A DNA stretch of 64,000 nucleotides from Acholeplasmatales bacterium (lineage in GTDB: Bacteria; Bacillota_I; Bacilli_A; Acholeplasmatales; JAEDCM01), in NCBI GenBank assembly GCA_017961685.1, contig JAGCWW010000040.1:62001-126000 (forward strand), read 5' to 3'. Position 1 is the first letter of the stretch. Every line of letters begins with the position of its first letter. Below are positions 52,557 to 61,722 of this stretch, one piece after another. The translations under genes and the position numbers were made by a program. Below the pieces are notes generated by a model that made no database searches, was not told the origin of the DNA, and saw only the letters and a list, made by a program, of their open reading frames with translations.

Positions 52557-53740
52557 TATTTTACTTCCTTTAATCTCTTTTTATTTTTCTTATACATTAT
52601 AGGTCTTTTGTTAAGTTTAGAAACCTCAATAAGCATTTCTTCCATTTTCTCCATACATTTTTCTTGATCAAATTGTAGAGTAAAATCTAAATACTTTTCT
52701 TCCATTAATTTCTTTTCTTCTTCATGTTCAATCCAGTATTCGATTTTGTTTTTTAAATCTTTCGCATTCTTATTTTTAAATAAACATCTATTATCTAAAG
52801 CAAAAGCTTTTGTTGCACATTTTTTGGAATTAGCTATTACAGGAACTAAACCACACTTAATAGCTTCTAGGCATGAAATAGCTTCAATTTCAACCTCGGC
52901 TGGATGTACATATAAATCACTATAATTTATAACATCAACTATTTCATCTCTAGAGAAGAAATTCATAATTGCTTTATTCTTAAGCTTCTTATTAGACATC
53001 TTTTTAAGCTTTTTCTCTAATGGCCCACAACCAGCAAAAATAAGTTGTATTCTATCACTGTATTTTGACTTACTTACGGCATTTATTAATACTTTATGAG
53101 TTTTTTCTTTTGCGTATCTTCCTGTAAATAAAATAACATATTTATCTTCTAATTCTTTTGGTTTAGAAACACTCTTTTTAATGAATCTAGCATTAACACC
53201 ATTACTAATAACATAGCTATTAGTTTTACCTACAACATGTTCAAAAGTATCTTTTATAAATTCTGTTGGATAGTGTATTCCATCACAATATTTATATAGT
53301 CTTTTATAAAAAACTTTATAGATTTTTCTATTCAAAAGTCCAAAATGAGACATTCTCATATGAGCACTTATGTTTTCAGCTTGCGCATGGAAACCTGCGG
53401 TAAAAGGAATGCCTAATTGTTCACAAACGATTCTTGCGACTTTACCTGCTGAAAAAGGTAGTAATATATGACATACTTCACAACCAGTTAATGCTTCTCT
53501 TATAATATCATAATCAGCCTTAGCTGGAGCAACACCATTTTTATTCATATATTTGTTAAATATACCAAAACTATATTTTGGAATAATATAATAACCCTTT
53601 AAACCTCTTTTAGATTCATCAGGACAAACGATATGTAATTCATGGCCTCTACTCTCTAAATATCTTATTAAGTTCATACATGCTACTACAGTACCATTGT
53701 TTTCTTCACCTAATACATCAGCAACAATCGCAATCTTCAT
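52556..53740 (-). CDS. GT4-family glycosyltransferase
   Basis: The 394-residue enzyme has the GT-B layout: an N-terminal GENNGTVVACMNLIRYLESRG loop (short form), acceptor domain with HAQAENIS, and in the C-terminal half ILFTGRYAKEKTHKVLINA and VEIEAISCLEAIKCGLVPV, the E..E nucleotide-sugar motif. Relatives glycosylate diacylglycerol or polysaccharide; a membrane glycolipid product is plausible but unproven. AGGAG precedes the ATG. No such gene occupies this place in the Bacillus alaS-greA cluster. Confidence 0.87.
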   Translation of the reverse strand: MKIAIVADVLGEENNGTVVACMNLIRYLESRGHELHIVCPDESKRGLKGYYIIPKYSFGIFNKYMNKNGVAPAKADYDIIREALTGCEVCHILLPFSAGKVARIVCEQLGIPFTAGFHAQAENISAHMRMSHFGLLNRKIYKVFYKRLYKYCDGIHYPTEFIKDTFEHVVGKTNSYVISNGVNARFIKKSVSKPKELEDKYVILFTGRYAKEKTHKVLINAVSKSKYSDRIQLIFAGCGPLEKKLKKMSNKKLKNKAIMNFFSRDEIVDVINYSDLYVHPAEVEIEAISCLEAIKCGLVPVIANSKKCATKAFALDNRCLFKNKNAKDLKNKIEYWIEHEEEKKLMEEKYLDFTLQFDQEKCMEKMEEMLIEVSKLNKRPIMYKKNKKRLKEVK

Positions 53741-53757
53741 AATTACAACTCCTAAAA

Positions 53758-54369
53758 CTATTTTTTAATACTTAAGGCTAAGCCATCTCCAATATTATAA
53801 ATAGTTGTATCAAAATCATCTTGTTCTAAAAGCCACTCATTATAATTTCTAATCTTATTAACTAATTGTCTTAAGTTTCTAGATTTAAATTCAGTTTCTA
53901 AAACAAGACCATGGAAAAGTAAGTTATCAGTTACGATAACTCCCTTATCATTTAAAAGTACTTTAAATTTATTAAAAAAGTTAATATATTGTGCTTTAGC
54001 AGCATCAATAAAAATTAAATCATATTTTTTTAATTTAGATATATCTATTAATAATGCATCTTCATTATAGATTGTTATTTTATCGCTTAAGTTAGCCTTT
54101 TTTACGTTTTCTAATGCTATTTTATAAGATTCTTCATTAATCTCTATTGTATCAACATTAGCTCCAAGTTTTGCCATTTGTATGGCAGAATAACCTATAG
54201 CTGTACCTACTTCTAGAATATTTCTAGCATTTTTAAGCATAATAACTTGTCTTAAAAAATGAAGACCTTCATCTTGGATGATAGGTACATCATTTTCTTT
54301 AGCATAGTTCCTAAGTTCAATATCTAAATTGCTAAATTCTAGTTTGTTTAAGTTATCTAAATATTCCAT
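53758..54369 (-). CDS. trmR: O-methyltransferase (YrrM/TrmR-like)
   Basis: The 203-residue enzyme has the SAM motif ILEVGTAIGYSAIQMA, TIEINEE and FIDAAKAQYINFFNK with the metal-binding Asp, then VTDNLLFHGLV. TrmR (YrrM) of Bacillus methylates the 5-hydroxyuridine made with TrhP to 5-methoxyuridine at tRNA position 34, so it acts after the U32 proteins next door. The ATG overlaps the yrzB stop (TAATG). Confidence 0.92.
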   Translation of the reverse strand: MEYLDNLNKLEFSNLDIELRNYAKENDVPIIQDEGLHFLRQVIMLKNARNILEVGTAIGYSAIQMAKLGANVDTIEINEESYKIALENVKKANLSDKITIYNEDALLIDISKLKKYDLIFIDAAKAQYINFFNKFKVLLNDKGVIVTDNLLFHGLVLETEFKSRNLRQLVNKIRNYNEWLLEQDDFDTTIYNIGDGLALSIKK

Positions 54370-54650
54370 TATTTATCATCTTCAACTTCTTCTAGATCAT
54401 TAAAGAATGATTCAATAGCATCATCTAATAAATTCCATTCTTCATCAGTTTCAACATCTAAAAGTTGACCGATTCCATCTTTTTCTTCAATGTATCTAGC
54501 AGCAGAAATATCTTCTGTATCTCCAATTTGGAATACTACATAGTTATTTCCTTCATAGCCTTCTAAATTACAAGTGAAAAGAATTTGACATTCAATTTCC
54601 TTTCCATCTTTTTCAAAAACTAATACATTTTCAGCTAATTTATTTTCCAT
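54369..54650 (-). CDS. yrzB: YrzB-like DUF1292 protein
   Basis: The 93-residue acidic protein has the DUF1292 pattern: VFEKDGKEIECQILFTC, NYVVFQIG, an AARYIEE stretch, and the tail DETDEEWNLLDDAIESFF. Its function is not known. Its site between ruvX and the methyltransferase matches Bacillus, except that mltG, which follows yrzB there, is missing. AGGAGG lies before the ATG. Confidence 0.9.
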   Translation of the reverse strand: MENKLAENVLVFEKDGKEIECQILFTCNLEGYEGNNYVVFQIGDTEDISAARYIEEKDGIGQLLDVETDEEWNLLDDAIESFFNDLEEVEDDK

Positions 54651-54659
54651 AATAACCTC

Positions 54660-55070
54660 CTAATTTTTATAATCTAAATATCCCTGTAAAATAATTACAG
54701 CGGCTAATTCATCCTTATGTTCTTTTCTTTTCTTTCTACTAGTGTTATTCATAAGCATTACTCTATTTACTTCCATAGATGTTGTTCTTTCATCCCATAG
54801 TATTACTTTAACATCTATTTTTTCTTCTAGCTTTGCTTTAAAATCTTCACTTATTTTAGCGCGAATACCTATATCGTTATTCATATGTTTAGGATAACCT
54901 AAAACTACTTCATCAATTTTTTCTTTTTTTATTATTTCAACGATATGGTTTAAGCAAGCTTCATAATCATCTTCATTAAAACGATAAGTTTCATAGATAC
55001 TTGCGATAATACCACTAGATATGGCAATGCCACATGTTTTACTTCCTAAATCTAATCCTAAATATTTCAT
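54660..55070 (-). CDS. ruvX: Putative pre-16S rRNA nuclease RuvX/YqgF
   Basis: The 136-residue RNase H-fold protein starts KYLGLDLGSKTCGIAIS (first Asp), has VVLGYPKHMNNDIG in the middle, and ILWDERTTSMEV and HKDELAAVIILQGYLD (Glu and last Asp). YqgF matures the 16S 5' end; a Holliday-junction role is also proposed. It follows alaS by one base. AAGGGAT is before the ATG. Confidence 0.95.
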   Translation of the reverse strand: MKYLGLDLGSKTCGIAISSGIIASIYETYRFNEDDYEACLNHIVEIIKKEKIDEVVLGYPKHMNNDIGIRAKISEDFKAKLEEKIDVKVILWDERTTSMEVNRVMLMNNTSRKKRKEHKDELAAVIILQGYLDYKN

Positions 55071-55071
55071 A

Positions 55072-57681
55072 TTATCCCTTTATAGCGTCTTTTACTAAGC
55101 TTAAAGCTTCATCAACTTTATTAATATCTTTACCACCTGCAGTAGCCATATCAGGACGTCCGCCACCGTTACCACCAGTAGCCATGGCTGCCTTCTTAAC
55201 TAATTCTCCTGCATTCTTACCGATATTATTCTTACATACAAATAATAACTTATTATCAATAATAGATGCCATAAATACAATACCATTACCCATCTTATTT
55301 AGTAGGGCATCAGCTAATTGTTTTAAAGAATCCATATTAACATTTTCTACTTTAGTAACTAAAGTATTACCTTCAATATATTTATCATAACTACTTAAGT
55401 TACTTAAAGCTTGTTGAGCTTTCTTTCTGTTATATTCTTTTTCTAATTCTTTTGTTAAATTCTTTAATTCTTCAAGTGCTTTTCTATAATCTAAAACTAA
55501 TTTATAGCTAGCATCTTTTGTTAGATTTAATTTATAATCAAATGTTAAATCAATTCCTTCATTCTTAGCAGCTTCAACAATCTTTAATGCTTTATCCTTT
55601 AATGTGTTAAATTCATTTTCTAAGTTCTTTAAATGATTTAATACTAAGTTATATACATTATTTCCTGTAACAGCAGAAACTCTAAATATACCTGAGCCAA
55701 TTGATTCAACTGATGTAATAGCATAATCAATAATATCCTTAGTGTTTTTAGCATGAGTACCACCACAGAATTCTTTTGAATAATCCATATCTACTACTCT
55801 TACTACTTCACCATATTTTTCACCAAATAGTGCTTCAGCACCTAACTTCTTAGCTTCAGCAATTGGTAATTCTAAAGTCTTAATTTCTAAACCTTCATTT
55901 ATTTTTTCTTTAACAATCTTTTCAACCTTTAAGATTTCTTCATCTGTAAGGTTAGAATAGTTATTAAAGTCAAAACGCATATAGTCACTTGTTACTTGGC
56001 TACCTTGTTGATGTACGTGTTCACCTAATACATCCTTTAATGCTCTTTGAGTTAAGTGAGCTGATGAGTGGTTACGTCTAATAGCATCTCTATTTAATAC
56101 ATCTACTTTAGCGTTTACTGTATCTCCTTCTCTGAAGTTTGTAGTATCTAAAATGTGAATATGTTGTCCATTAGGTAATTTAGCAACATCTTTAACTTCA
56201 ATACCATTAATAGTTCCTAAGTCAGCAACTTGTCCACCCATTGTAGCATAGAATGGAGTCTTATCTAAGACGATACCTTCTTTAAATACTTTAATAACTT
56301 TAGCGTTAATATCTAAATCTGTATAACCAACAAATGTTGATGGAGTTGTGAAATTTAAGTATTCTTCATTTTGTGATTTCATTGATTCAACATTTTCTCT
56401 AGCATTTCTACTATTTTCTTTTTGAATCATCATGCACTTCTTGAATCCTTCAGTATCTACTGTAATACCATTATCTTGTGCATATTCGATAGTAAGTTCA
56501 ATAGGGAATCCATAAGTATCATAAAGCATGAAGGCATCAGATCCACTAATTTCTTTTACACCTGTAGAAATGATATCACTAATTCTCTTTTCACCACCAT
56601 TAAGAGTTTCTAAGAATTTTTCTTCTTCTTGCTTAATAATTTTCTTAACGATTTCTTTCTTTCCTTCAATGTATGGGTAGAATGATTTCATTACATCTAC
56701 TACAACATCAACGATTTCATATAAGAATGGTCTATTAATACCTAACTTCTTAGCATGCTTACAAGCTCTTCTTAGGATTCTTCTTAAAACGTATCCTCTA
56801 CCTTCATTTGAAAGGATTGCGCCATCAGAAATAGCGAAAGTTAATGTTCTAATATGATCAGCAATTACCTTAAATGACATTTGTCCATCATATTTAATAC
56901 CACTAATTTCTTCAATCTTCTTCATGTATGGCATGAATAGGTCAGTTTCATAGTTAGTCTTTGTGCCTTGCATTACACAGCACATTCTTTCTAATCCACT
57001 ACCTGTATCAATATTCTTACTTGGAAGTTCTGGATAGTCTTTTCTATCTAATCCCTCTTTTGAGTTATATTGAGAGAATACAATATTCCAAATTTCAATG
57101 AATCTATCATTTTCAATATCTTGTTCGATTAATTCTTTACCACGCTTATCATAAGCTTCTCCTCTATCGAAGAAGATTTCTGTATCTGGTCCACATGGTC
57201 CTTCACCAATCTCCCAGAAGTTTCCTTCTAGTGGAATTAAATGATCTGGTGATACACCTAAACTAATCCACTTATTTCTAGCTTCTAAATCATCAGTATA
57301 GTGAGTTATATATAACTTATCAAGTGGCATTTCAAAACGTTTAGTTAATAGTTCAAAACCAAATTCGATAGCTTCTTGTTTAAAATAATCACCAATTGAG
57401 AAGTTACCTAACATTTCAAAGAATGTATGGTGTCTTGCTGTTAAACCTACGTTTTCAATGTCATTTGTTCTTACGCACTTTTGTATATTTGTAATTCTTG
57501 GGTTATTTGGTTTTTCTGAACCATCAAAATACTTCTTTAATGGAGCAACACCTGCATTAATCCAAAGTAATGTCGCATCGTTCATTGGAACTAGTGGTGC
57601 AGACTCTTCAATGTGATGTCCTTTCTCCTTAAAAAAGTTTAGCCAAGTATCTCTAATTTCTTTTGCTGTTAAATATTTCAT
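55072..57681 (-). CDS. alaS: Alanyl-tRNA synthetase
   Basis: The 869-residue enzyme has the class II motif ARHHTFFEMLGNFSIGDYFK, SDGAILSNEGRGYVLRRILRRA (split), the editing-site HSSAHLTQRALKD and CGGTHAKNT, and the C-Ala end with NGGGRPDMATAGG. It charges tRNA-Ala, which also feeds RqcH tailing and tmRNA. The ATG at 57681 follows GGAGTGTG; the longer GTG start is discounted. The leader is too short for a T-box. It leads the alaS-ruvX-yrzB cluster. Confidence 0.97.
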   Translation of the reverse strand: MKYLTAKEIRDTWLNFFKEKGHHIEESAPLVPMNDATLLWINAGVAPLKKYFDGSEKPNNPRITNIQKCVRTNDIENVGLTARHHTFFEMLGNFSIGDYFKQEAIEFGFELLTKRFEMPLDKLYITHYTDDLEARNKWISLGVSPDHLIPLEGNFWEIGEGPCGPDTEIFFDRGEAYDKRGKELIEQDIENDRFIEIWNIVFSQYNSKEGLDRKDYPELPSKNIDTGSGLERMCCVMQGTKTNYETDLFMPYMKKIEEISGIKYDGQMSFKVIADHIRTLTFAISDGAILSNEGRGYVLRRILRRACKHAKKLGINRPFLYEIVDVVVDVMKSFYPYIEGKKEIVKKIIKQEEEKFLETLNGGEKRISDIISTGVKEISGSDAFMLYDTYGFPIELTIEYAQDNGITVDTEGFKKCMMIQKENSRNARENVESMKSQNEEYLNFTTPSTFVGYTDLDINAKVIKVFKEGIVLDKTPFYATMGGQVADLGTINGIEVKDVAKLPNGQHIHILDTTNFREGDTVNAKVDVLNRDAIRRNHSSAHLTQRALKDVLGEHVHQQGSQVTSDYMRFDFNNYSNLTDEEILKVEKIVKEKINEGLEIKTLELPIAEAKKLGAEALFGEKYGEVVRVVDMDYSKEFCGGTHAKNTKDIIDYAITSVESIGSGIFRVSAVTGNNVYNLVLNHLKNLENEFNTLKDKALKIVEAAKNEGIDLTFDYKLNLTKDASYKLVLDYRKALEELKNLTKELEKEYNRKKAQQALSNLSSYDKYIEGNTLVTKVENVNMDSLKQLADALLNKMGNGIVFMASIIDNKLLFVCKNNIGKNAGELVKKAAMATGGNGGGRPDMATAGGKDINKVDEALSLVKDAIKG

Positions 57682-57771
57682 ATTTATCACACTCCGAGAC
57701 TATATTTTACCACATTTAATTAATAAATAAAAGTTTATTTATTAACAAAAGTGCTTTTTATAAAAAAAATA

Positions 57772-57792
57772 AGAGTGTATCAAGTACACTCT
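57772..57792 (-). terminator. Rho-independent terminator after ribU
   Basis: An 8-bp stem AGAGTGTA/TACACTCT is followed on the minus strand by TATTTTTTTTATAA. Confidence 0.87.
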
Positions 57793-57808
57793 ATATTTTA
57801 AATAACCG

Positions 57809-58510
57809 CTAAATTGTGCTATTTTCTTCTTCTAAATTAGTTGTAGTATTATCTTCAGCAACAGTCTCTATTTCATCATCTTCTAAATCTTTATCACTAA
57901 CTTTTTCGTTATCATAAAGCATATAAATTAGTTTGTTTACAAAGAATGTAACTATTAGAACTACTGAACCAAGTAATAAGTTAAATGGTATTACTGCATA
58001 CAACGTATACTTAAATAAATAGTTAGATGAATTAACACCTGGTATGATATGTAGAGCACCTACTAAGGCATTTACATTATCACCAAAATATAATTTTAAA
58101 TATAATGGAATAGCATAGAAGATATTTAATAATACTCCTGATAATACCCATACAAATAAACATACTACTAGTGAAATTATTGATTTCTTAGGTTCTTTTA
58201 ATTTTAAGTTATTGTATAAGAACGCACCAGCAATAACTGTTAAACCTCCAAGCATTAAATCCATTACTTCTCCTACACCTGCGGTAATAGATCCTTCAAT
58301 AATTAAATTTGATAAATATCTTAGTAAAACACATAACCCACCATAAATACTTCCACATGCAAAACCACATATAATTATTGGTAGCATTGAGAAGTTCATC
58401 TCTAGGAAACTTGGGAAGAATGGTAGAGAGAATTTAGGGAATAAGTATAATAGGACTGACATTGCGGCAAATATTGATGTAAGTATCATTTTTTTAATTT
58501 TATTATCCAT
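57809..58510 (-). CDS. ribU: Riboflavin ECF transporter substrate-binding subunit RibU
   Basis: The 233-residue membrane protein has about six helices. Its start fits S components, and FLEMNFSMLPIIICGF matches the riboflavin-binding segment of RibU. The acidic, Thr-rich C-terminus (EDDEIETVAEDN) is extra. RibU binds riboflavin and uses the shared EcfAA'T module, which is not in the window. The FMN riboswitch directly upstream makes the substrate call firm. GGAGC precedes the ATG. Confidence 0.93.
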   Translation of the reverse strand: MDNKIKKMILTSIFAAMSVLLYLFPKFSLPFFPSFLEMNFSMLPIIICGFACGSIYGGLCVLLRYLSNLIIEGSITAGVGEVMDLMLGGLTVIAGAFLYNNLKLKEPKKSIISLVVCLFVWVLSGVLLNIFYAIPLYLKLYFGDNVNALVGALHIIPGVNSSNYLFKYTLYAVIPFNLLLGSVVLIVTFFVNKLIYMLYDNEKVSDKDLEDDEIETVAEDNTTTNLEEENSTI

Positions 58511-58535
58511 AATTATCAGCTCCTTAACAAAAATA

Positions 58536-58557
58536 AAAGCCCTTCATTTAGGGCTTT
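58536..58557 (-). terminator. Riboswitch expression-platform terminator
   Basis: A stem AAAGCCCT/AGGGCTTT is followed on the minus strand by TATTTTTG. Its 5' part GCCCTAAA can pair instead with TTTAGGGC at the start of the FMN aptamer, which gives an antiterminated state when FMN is absent. Confidence 0.88.
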
Positions 58558-58579
58558 TTTACAACTTTAAAAATACAAA

Positions 58580-58691
58580 AAATATTTTTCTTCATCTAGA
58601 CTATACTATCGGTTTTGGAATTTCACCAAATCAGCTTTCGCTCAAGGACTTTACCTCCGGTCTGGAATTTCACCATGCCCTAAAATATTTA
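58580..58691 (-). promoter_or_regulatory. FMN riboswitch (RFN element)
   Basis: The minus strand reads, in RFN order, AGGGCATGGTGAAATTCC, GACCGGAGGTAAAGTCC, GCGAAAGC, TGGTGAAATTCC, then GACCG-like AACCGATAGTATAGTC and GATGAAG. An A/T-rich P1 closes it (AATATTTT with AAAATATT). FMN binding should free the downstream terminator and shut ribU. Confidence 0.97.
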
Positions 58692-58712
58692 TTCCAAATA
58701 TATTTTATTCCT

Positions 58713-59555
58713 TTATTTTTTATTGTCAAGTATATTTAAAATATATTTATTGTTTTCTATTTGAATTATTCTTTCTTTATATAATGAACCAAGTGCTCTT
58801 TTATAAGCTTTCTTACTCATATTAAAGTTTTCTAAAACAAATTCAGGAGTAACATCTTCATAAATGAACTTATGTTCTTTTAAGTAGTTAAGTATTACTT
58901 CTTTATCTTTATCAATCATATTTTCTTTATTTTCTAGCATAGTTGAATGTATTCCTCTATCATCTATTCTAGTAATCTTTACTTCTACTTCCATGCCTAA
59001 ATGAAGCTTACTTCTAACTTGTGTTTTATGTAGGTAGATGATACTTAAGTTTTCAGTATATAGAATATAACCTTCATCATTAATTCTATTAACATATGCT
59101 TTAACTATATCATCTACTTTTATTGTCTCTTCTAAAGAGAACTTTTTAGCATCGTTATTATTAACAACTTTAGCAATTAATCTTGTGCCTTTTTCTTTTA
59201 GAATACAGAATAATTTATCATTTTCTTTTGGCCAAAGATTTTTATCATACGGTAAGTAATCTTTAGGTATTAACATACCCTTATTAATTCCAATATTAAC
59301 AAATACTCCTAGATCAATTACATCACTTGATGTAGCCCAACCTGGATTATTCTTAGTAACGTTTGGAATCATCATAGTAGAAGCTAAGCGTCTTTCACTA
59401 TCATAATATAAGAATACTTCTACTACATCATTATTAGTAAGCTCATAAAGTGCTTCATTATTATGCATAAATACTTCTTCAACTCCATCAGTTAACATAT
59501 AACCAATAGGTGTTTTTCTAAGTACTTTAAGTTTTTTAATAATACCAGCTTCCAC
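58713..59555 (-). CDS. cvfB: CvfB-like S1 RNA-binding protein
   Basis: The 280-residue protein has S1-like beta-barrels (LGVFVNIGINKGMLIPKDYL, DDIVKAYVNRINDEGYILYT) and a C-terminal winged helix (TPEFVLENFNMSKKAYKRALGS). CvfB proteins bind RNA and affect virulence and expression in staphylococci; the target here is unknown. Translation starts at a GTG (59555), with AAAGGAT upstream. The RluA-type gene ends five bases before it. Confidence 0.88.
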   Translation of the reverse strand: MEAGIIKKLKVLRKTPIGYMLTDGVEEVFMHNNEALYELTNNDVVEVFLYYDSERRLASTMMIPNVTKNNPGWATSSDVIDLGVFVNIGINKGMLIPKDYLPYDKNLWPKENDKLFCILKEKGTRLIAKVVNNNDAKKFSLEETIKVDDIVKAYVNRINDEGYILYTENLSIIYLHKTQVRSKLHLGMEVEVKITRIDDRGIHSTMLENKENMIDKDKEVILNYLKEHKFIYEDVTPEFVLENFNMSKKAYKRALGSLYKERIIQIENNKYILNILDNKK

Positions 59556-59560
59556 TTATA

Positions 59561-60361
59561 TCATATCCTTTCTAAGAGTCTATTTTCTAACTCTAATTCT
59601 ACTTTTATTTCTTTTTTTGTAATAGGGTGAATAAATTCTAAGAAATAGCTTTGTAAAGCCAAATCATCACCACTACCATATAAGTTATCTCCTACTACAG
59701 GATGATTAATTGACTTCATATGTACTCTTATTTGATGAGTACGTCCTGTATGCAAAATACATTCAATTAAAGTGTTCTTATTTTTCTTTAAAACCTTATA
59801 TTCAGTAATAGCTATCTTATCTCCACCAATTATTCTTATTTTGCCTTCTCTAATAATTGGTTTTTCAATTATTCCATCATCATCAATTATACCTTCACAT
59901 ACAGCATAATATTTCTTTAGTATTTTAACTTTTTTAAACAAGTTATGAACATAACTACTTTTAGCAACTAATACTAATCCACTAGTTTCAAAATCTAATC
60001 TATTAACTAGATGAACTGTTGAATCAATATTATGTTCTTCAAAATAATATTTAATAAAGTTTGCTAGACTATCTGTATAATGTCCTATGTTAGGTTGAGT
60101 TGAAACTTTATTTTTCTTATTAACAATTAATAAATCATTATCTTCATAGATAATAGCTATTTCACCTTTAGTTGGAATTATATCAGATTCTTCTTTTTTA
60201 ATAGGTACATCTATTATAGTATTTTCTTCTATTTCCATCCAAAGTCTAATTTCTTTATTATCTACATAAACGTAATCTAATCCTCTAATTACTTTTCTTG
60301 AGAAATTATTTTCTTCTAGGCATTCCTTAACTGTTTGTTTCTTACTTGATATTATTCTCAT
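59561..60361 (-). CDS. RluA-family pseudouridine synthase
   Basis: The 266-residue enzyme has an S4-like N-terminus, then IIYEDNDLLIVNKK, the catalytic VNRLDFETSGLVLVAK (Asp in RLD), and HTGRTHQIRVHM. It isomerises uridine in rRNA or tRNA; which site cannot be told. No clear ribosome site is seen at its ATG, which lies just after a terminator. Confidence 0.92.
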   Translation of the reverse strand: MRIISSKKQTVKECLEENNFSRKVIRGLDYVYVDNKEIRLWMEIEENTIIDVPIKKEESDIIPTKGEIAIIYEDNDLLIVNKKNKVSTQPNIGHYTDSLANFIKYYFEEHNIDSTVHLVNRLDFETSGLVLVAKSSYVHNLFKKVKILKKYYAVCEGIIDDDGIIEKPIIREGKIRIIGGDKIAITEYKVLKKNKNTLIECILHTGRTHQIRVHMKSINHPVVGDNLYGSGDDLALQSYFLEFIHPITKKEIKVELELENRLLERI

Positions 60362-60369
60362 AATATAAA

Positions 60370-60391
60370 AAATCTCTTAAAAAAGAGATTT
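60370..60391 (-). terminator. Rho-independent terminator
   Basis: A 9-bp stem AAATCTCTT/AAGAGATTT is followed on the minus strand by TTTATATT. It ends the 60393..61574 gene. Confidence 0.83.
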
Positions 60392-60392
60392 A

Positions 60393-61574
60393 TTATGCTT
60401 TTTGAGTTGCGATAAGAACTAGAAGTCCAATAATTAATATTGTTAGAATAATACTTACAAATACTTTCCAAGCTCTTACCTTATTCTTAAGTTTTAAGGC
60501 TACTAGAATCATAATAATTGTTGGAATAGCTGCAAAGATGAATGGTAAGAATTCAGCTACATCTTCACTTGCTGCTCTCTTTAAGTAATCTGATAATGGA
60601 TTAAATGATAAGAAACCAACTGCATAAACTGATATAACCATTACGAAATAATATAATACCTTAACTGCTTTTGGTTCTTGTTCTAGTTGCATTTTGATTA
60701 ATTCTAGTGAAGTACCAAAATATCTTAATTCTCTATTATAGTCTGTATCAACAATTAGAGGTTTAATCTTTTTACCATTTCTTAGGCATAATCTAATTTG
60801 TTGAGAATCATTCTTTCTAAGTTTTGTAATGTTCTTTTGAATTCTCTTTTCAAAATCTTCCATACGATACATAATTAGATTTGAATTTGAGTAGTAAGCA
60901 TATTTCTTACCTGCAATACAACTTAAGGCAACATATAGAATGAATAACACTCCACATAAACCAAGACCTACATAGCAATCAACACCAAATTCATTCTTTC
61001 CTTCAGCGTTCTTCTTAACTAATCCAAAGAAATCACCAACTGCTGGAACGAAGAATAATGCGATAGCAAGTCCACCAAAGATTATTGCTAGGAAGATAAA
61101 TGCTACAGTTGTTAAGTCAGTTGCATGTGGGCTAACTGAATCTGTAACATCTTCAATAACATTCTTTGTATTTTCCATAACATTTGCATGATAATCAAGC
61201 ATATCAGAATAATATTTAATTTTTCTTTCTTTTTCAGCATCTAATACGTCTTTTAGTTCACCTTCAGTAACACCGCCACATAATTCTTTCTTATAAGCGA
61301 AAGATACTGGTGTGTTATCTGGTTCTCTAAACATCAAACAAAAATCAGTCTTTTTTGCTCTAATACCATCGATGTACTTACTCTTTTCAGAATATGGATC
61401 ATCGTTGTAAAGTTTAAAGAAACTTACGTAAATTTCGATAGCTTCTTGTGGAGATGGCGCAATTGTTCTTTCAGACATTCTCTTAAGTCTTCTTCTAATA
61501 CTCATTGCTTCATCACCAAAATATTCATAGTTGTCATAATTCTTTAAAAACCATGTGAAATATTTCTTTGTCAT
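60393..61574 (-). CDS. Hypothetical five-helix membrane protein
   Basis: The protein of about 393 residues has a soluble N-terminal region of about 160 residues, starting TKKYFTWFLKNYDNYEYFGD and rich in basic and acidic helices (RRRLKRMSER). Two helices follow (about 165-195 and 210-235), then a polar region of about 80 residues and three closing helices. I recognise no family. AAGGAGTG before the ATG at 61574 excludes the longer frame. It is a single-gene unit with its own terminator. Confidence 0.72.
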   Translation of the reverse strand: MTKKYFTWFLKNYDNYEYFGDEAMSIRRRLKRMSERTIAPSPQEAIEIYVSFFKLYNDDPYSEKSKYIDGIRAKKTDFCLMFREPDNTPVSFAYKKELCGGVTEGELKDVLDAEKERKIKYYSDMLDYHANVMENTKNVIEDVTDSVSPHATDLTTVAFIFLAIIFGGLAIALFFVPAVGDFFGLVKKNAEGKNEFGVDCYVGLGLCGVLFILYVALSCIAGKKYAYYSNSNLIMYRMEDFEKRIQKNITKLRKNDSQQIRLCLRNGKKIKPLIVDTDYNRELRYFGTSLELIKMQLEQEPKAVKVLYYFVMVISVYAVGFLSFNPLSDYLKRAASEDVAEFLPFIFAAIPTIIMILVALKLKNKVRAWKVFVSIILTILIIGLLVLIATQKA

Positions 61575-61722
61575 CGTGCTCACTCCTTGTGACATAGCGA
61601 CTTTAATCTGGCAATTAATAGCGCTAAAAAATGCGTATAAAAAATACCTATTGATATAATATCATAATTTTTGGAAAAATAAAAGCATTATTTGAAATAA
61701 TTTATATTATTTCTATAAAGTG

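Noticed and set aside
57682..57808. Possible T-box leader ahead of alaS
   Set aside because: Only about 100 bases separate alaS from the previous gene, and they hold that gene's terminator; no T-box motif was found.
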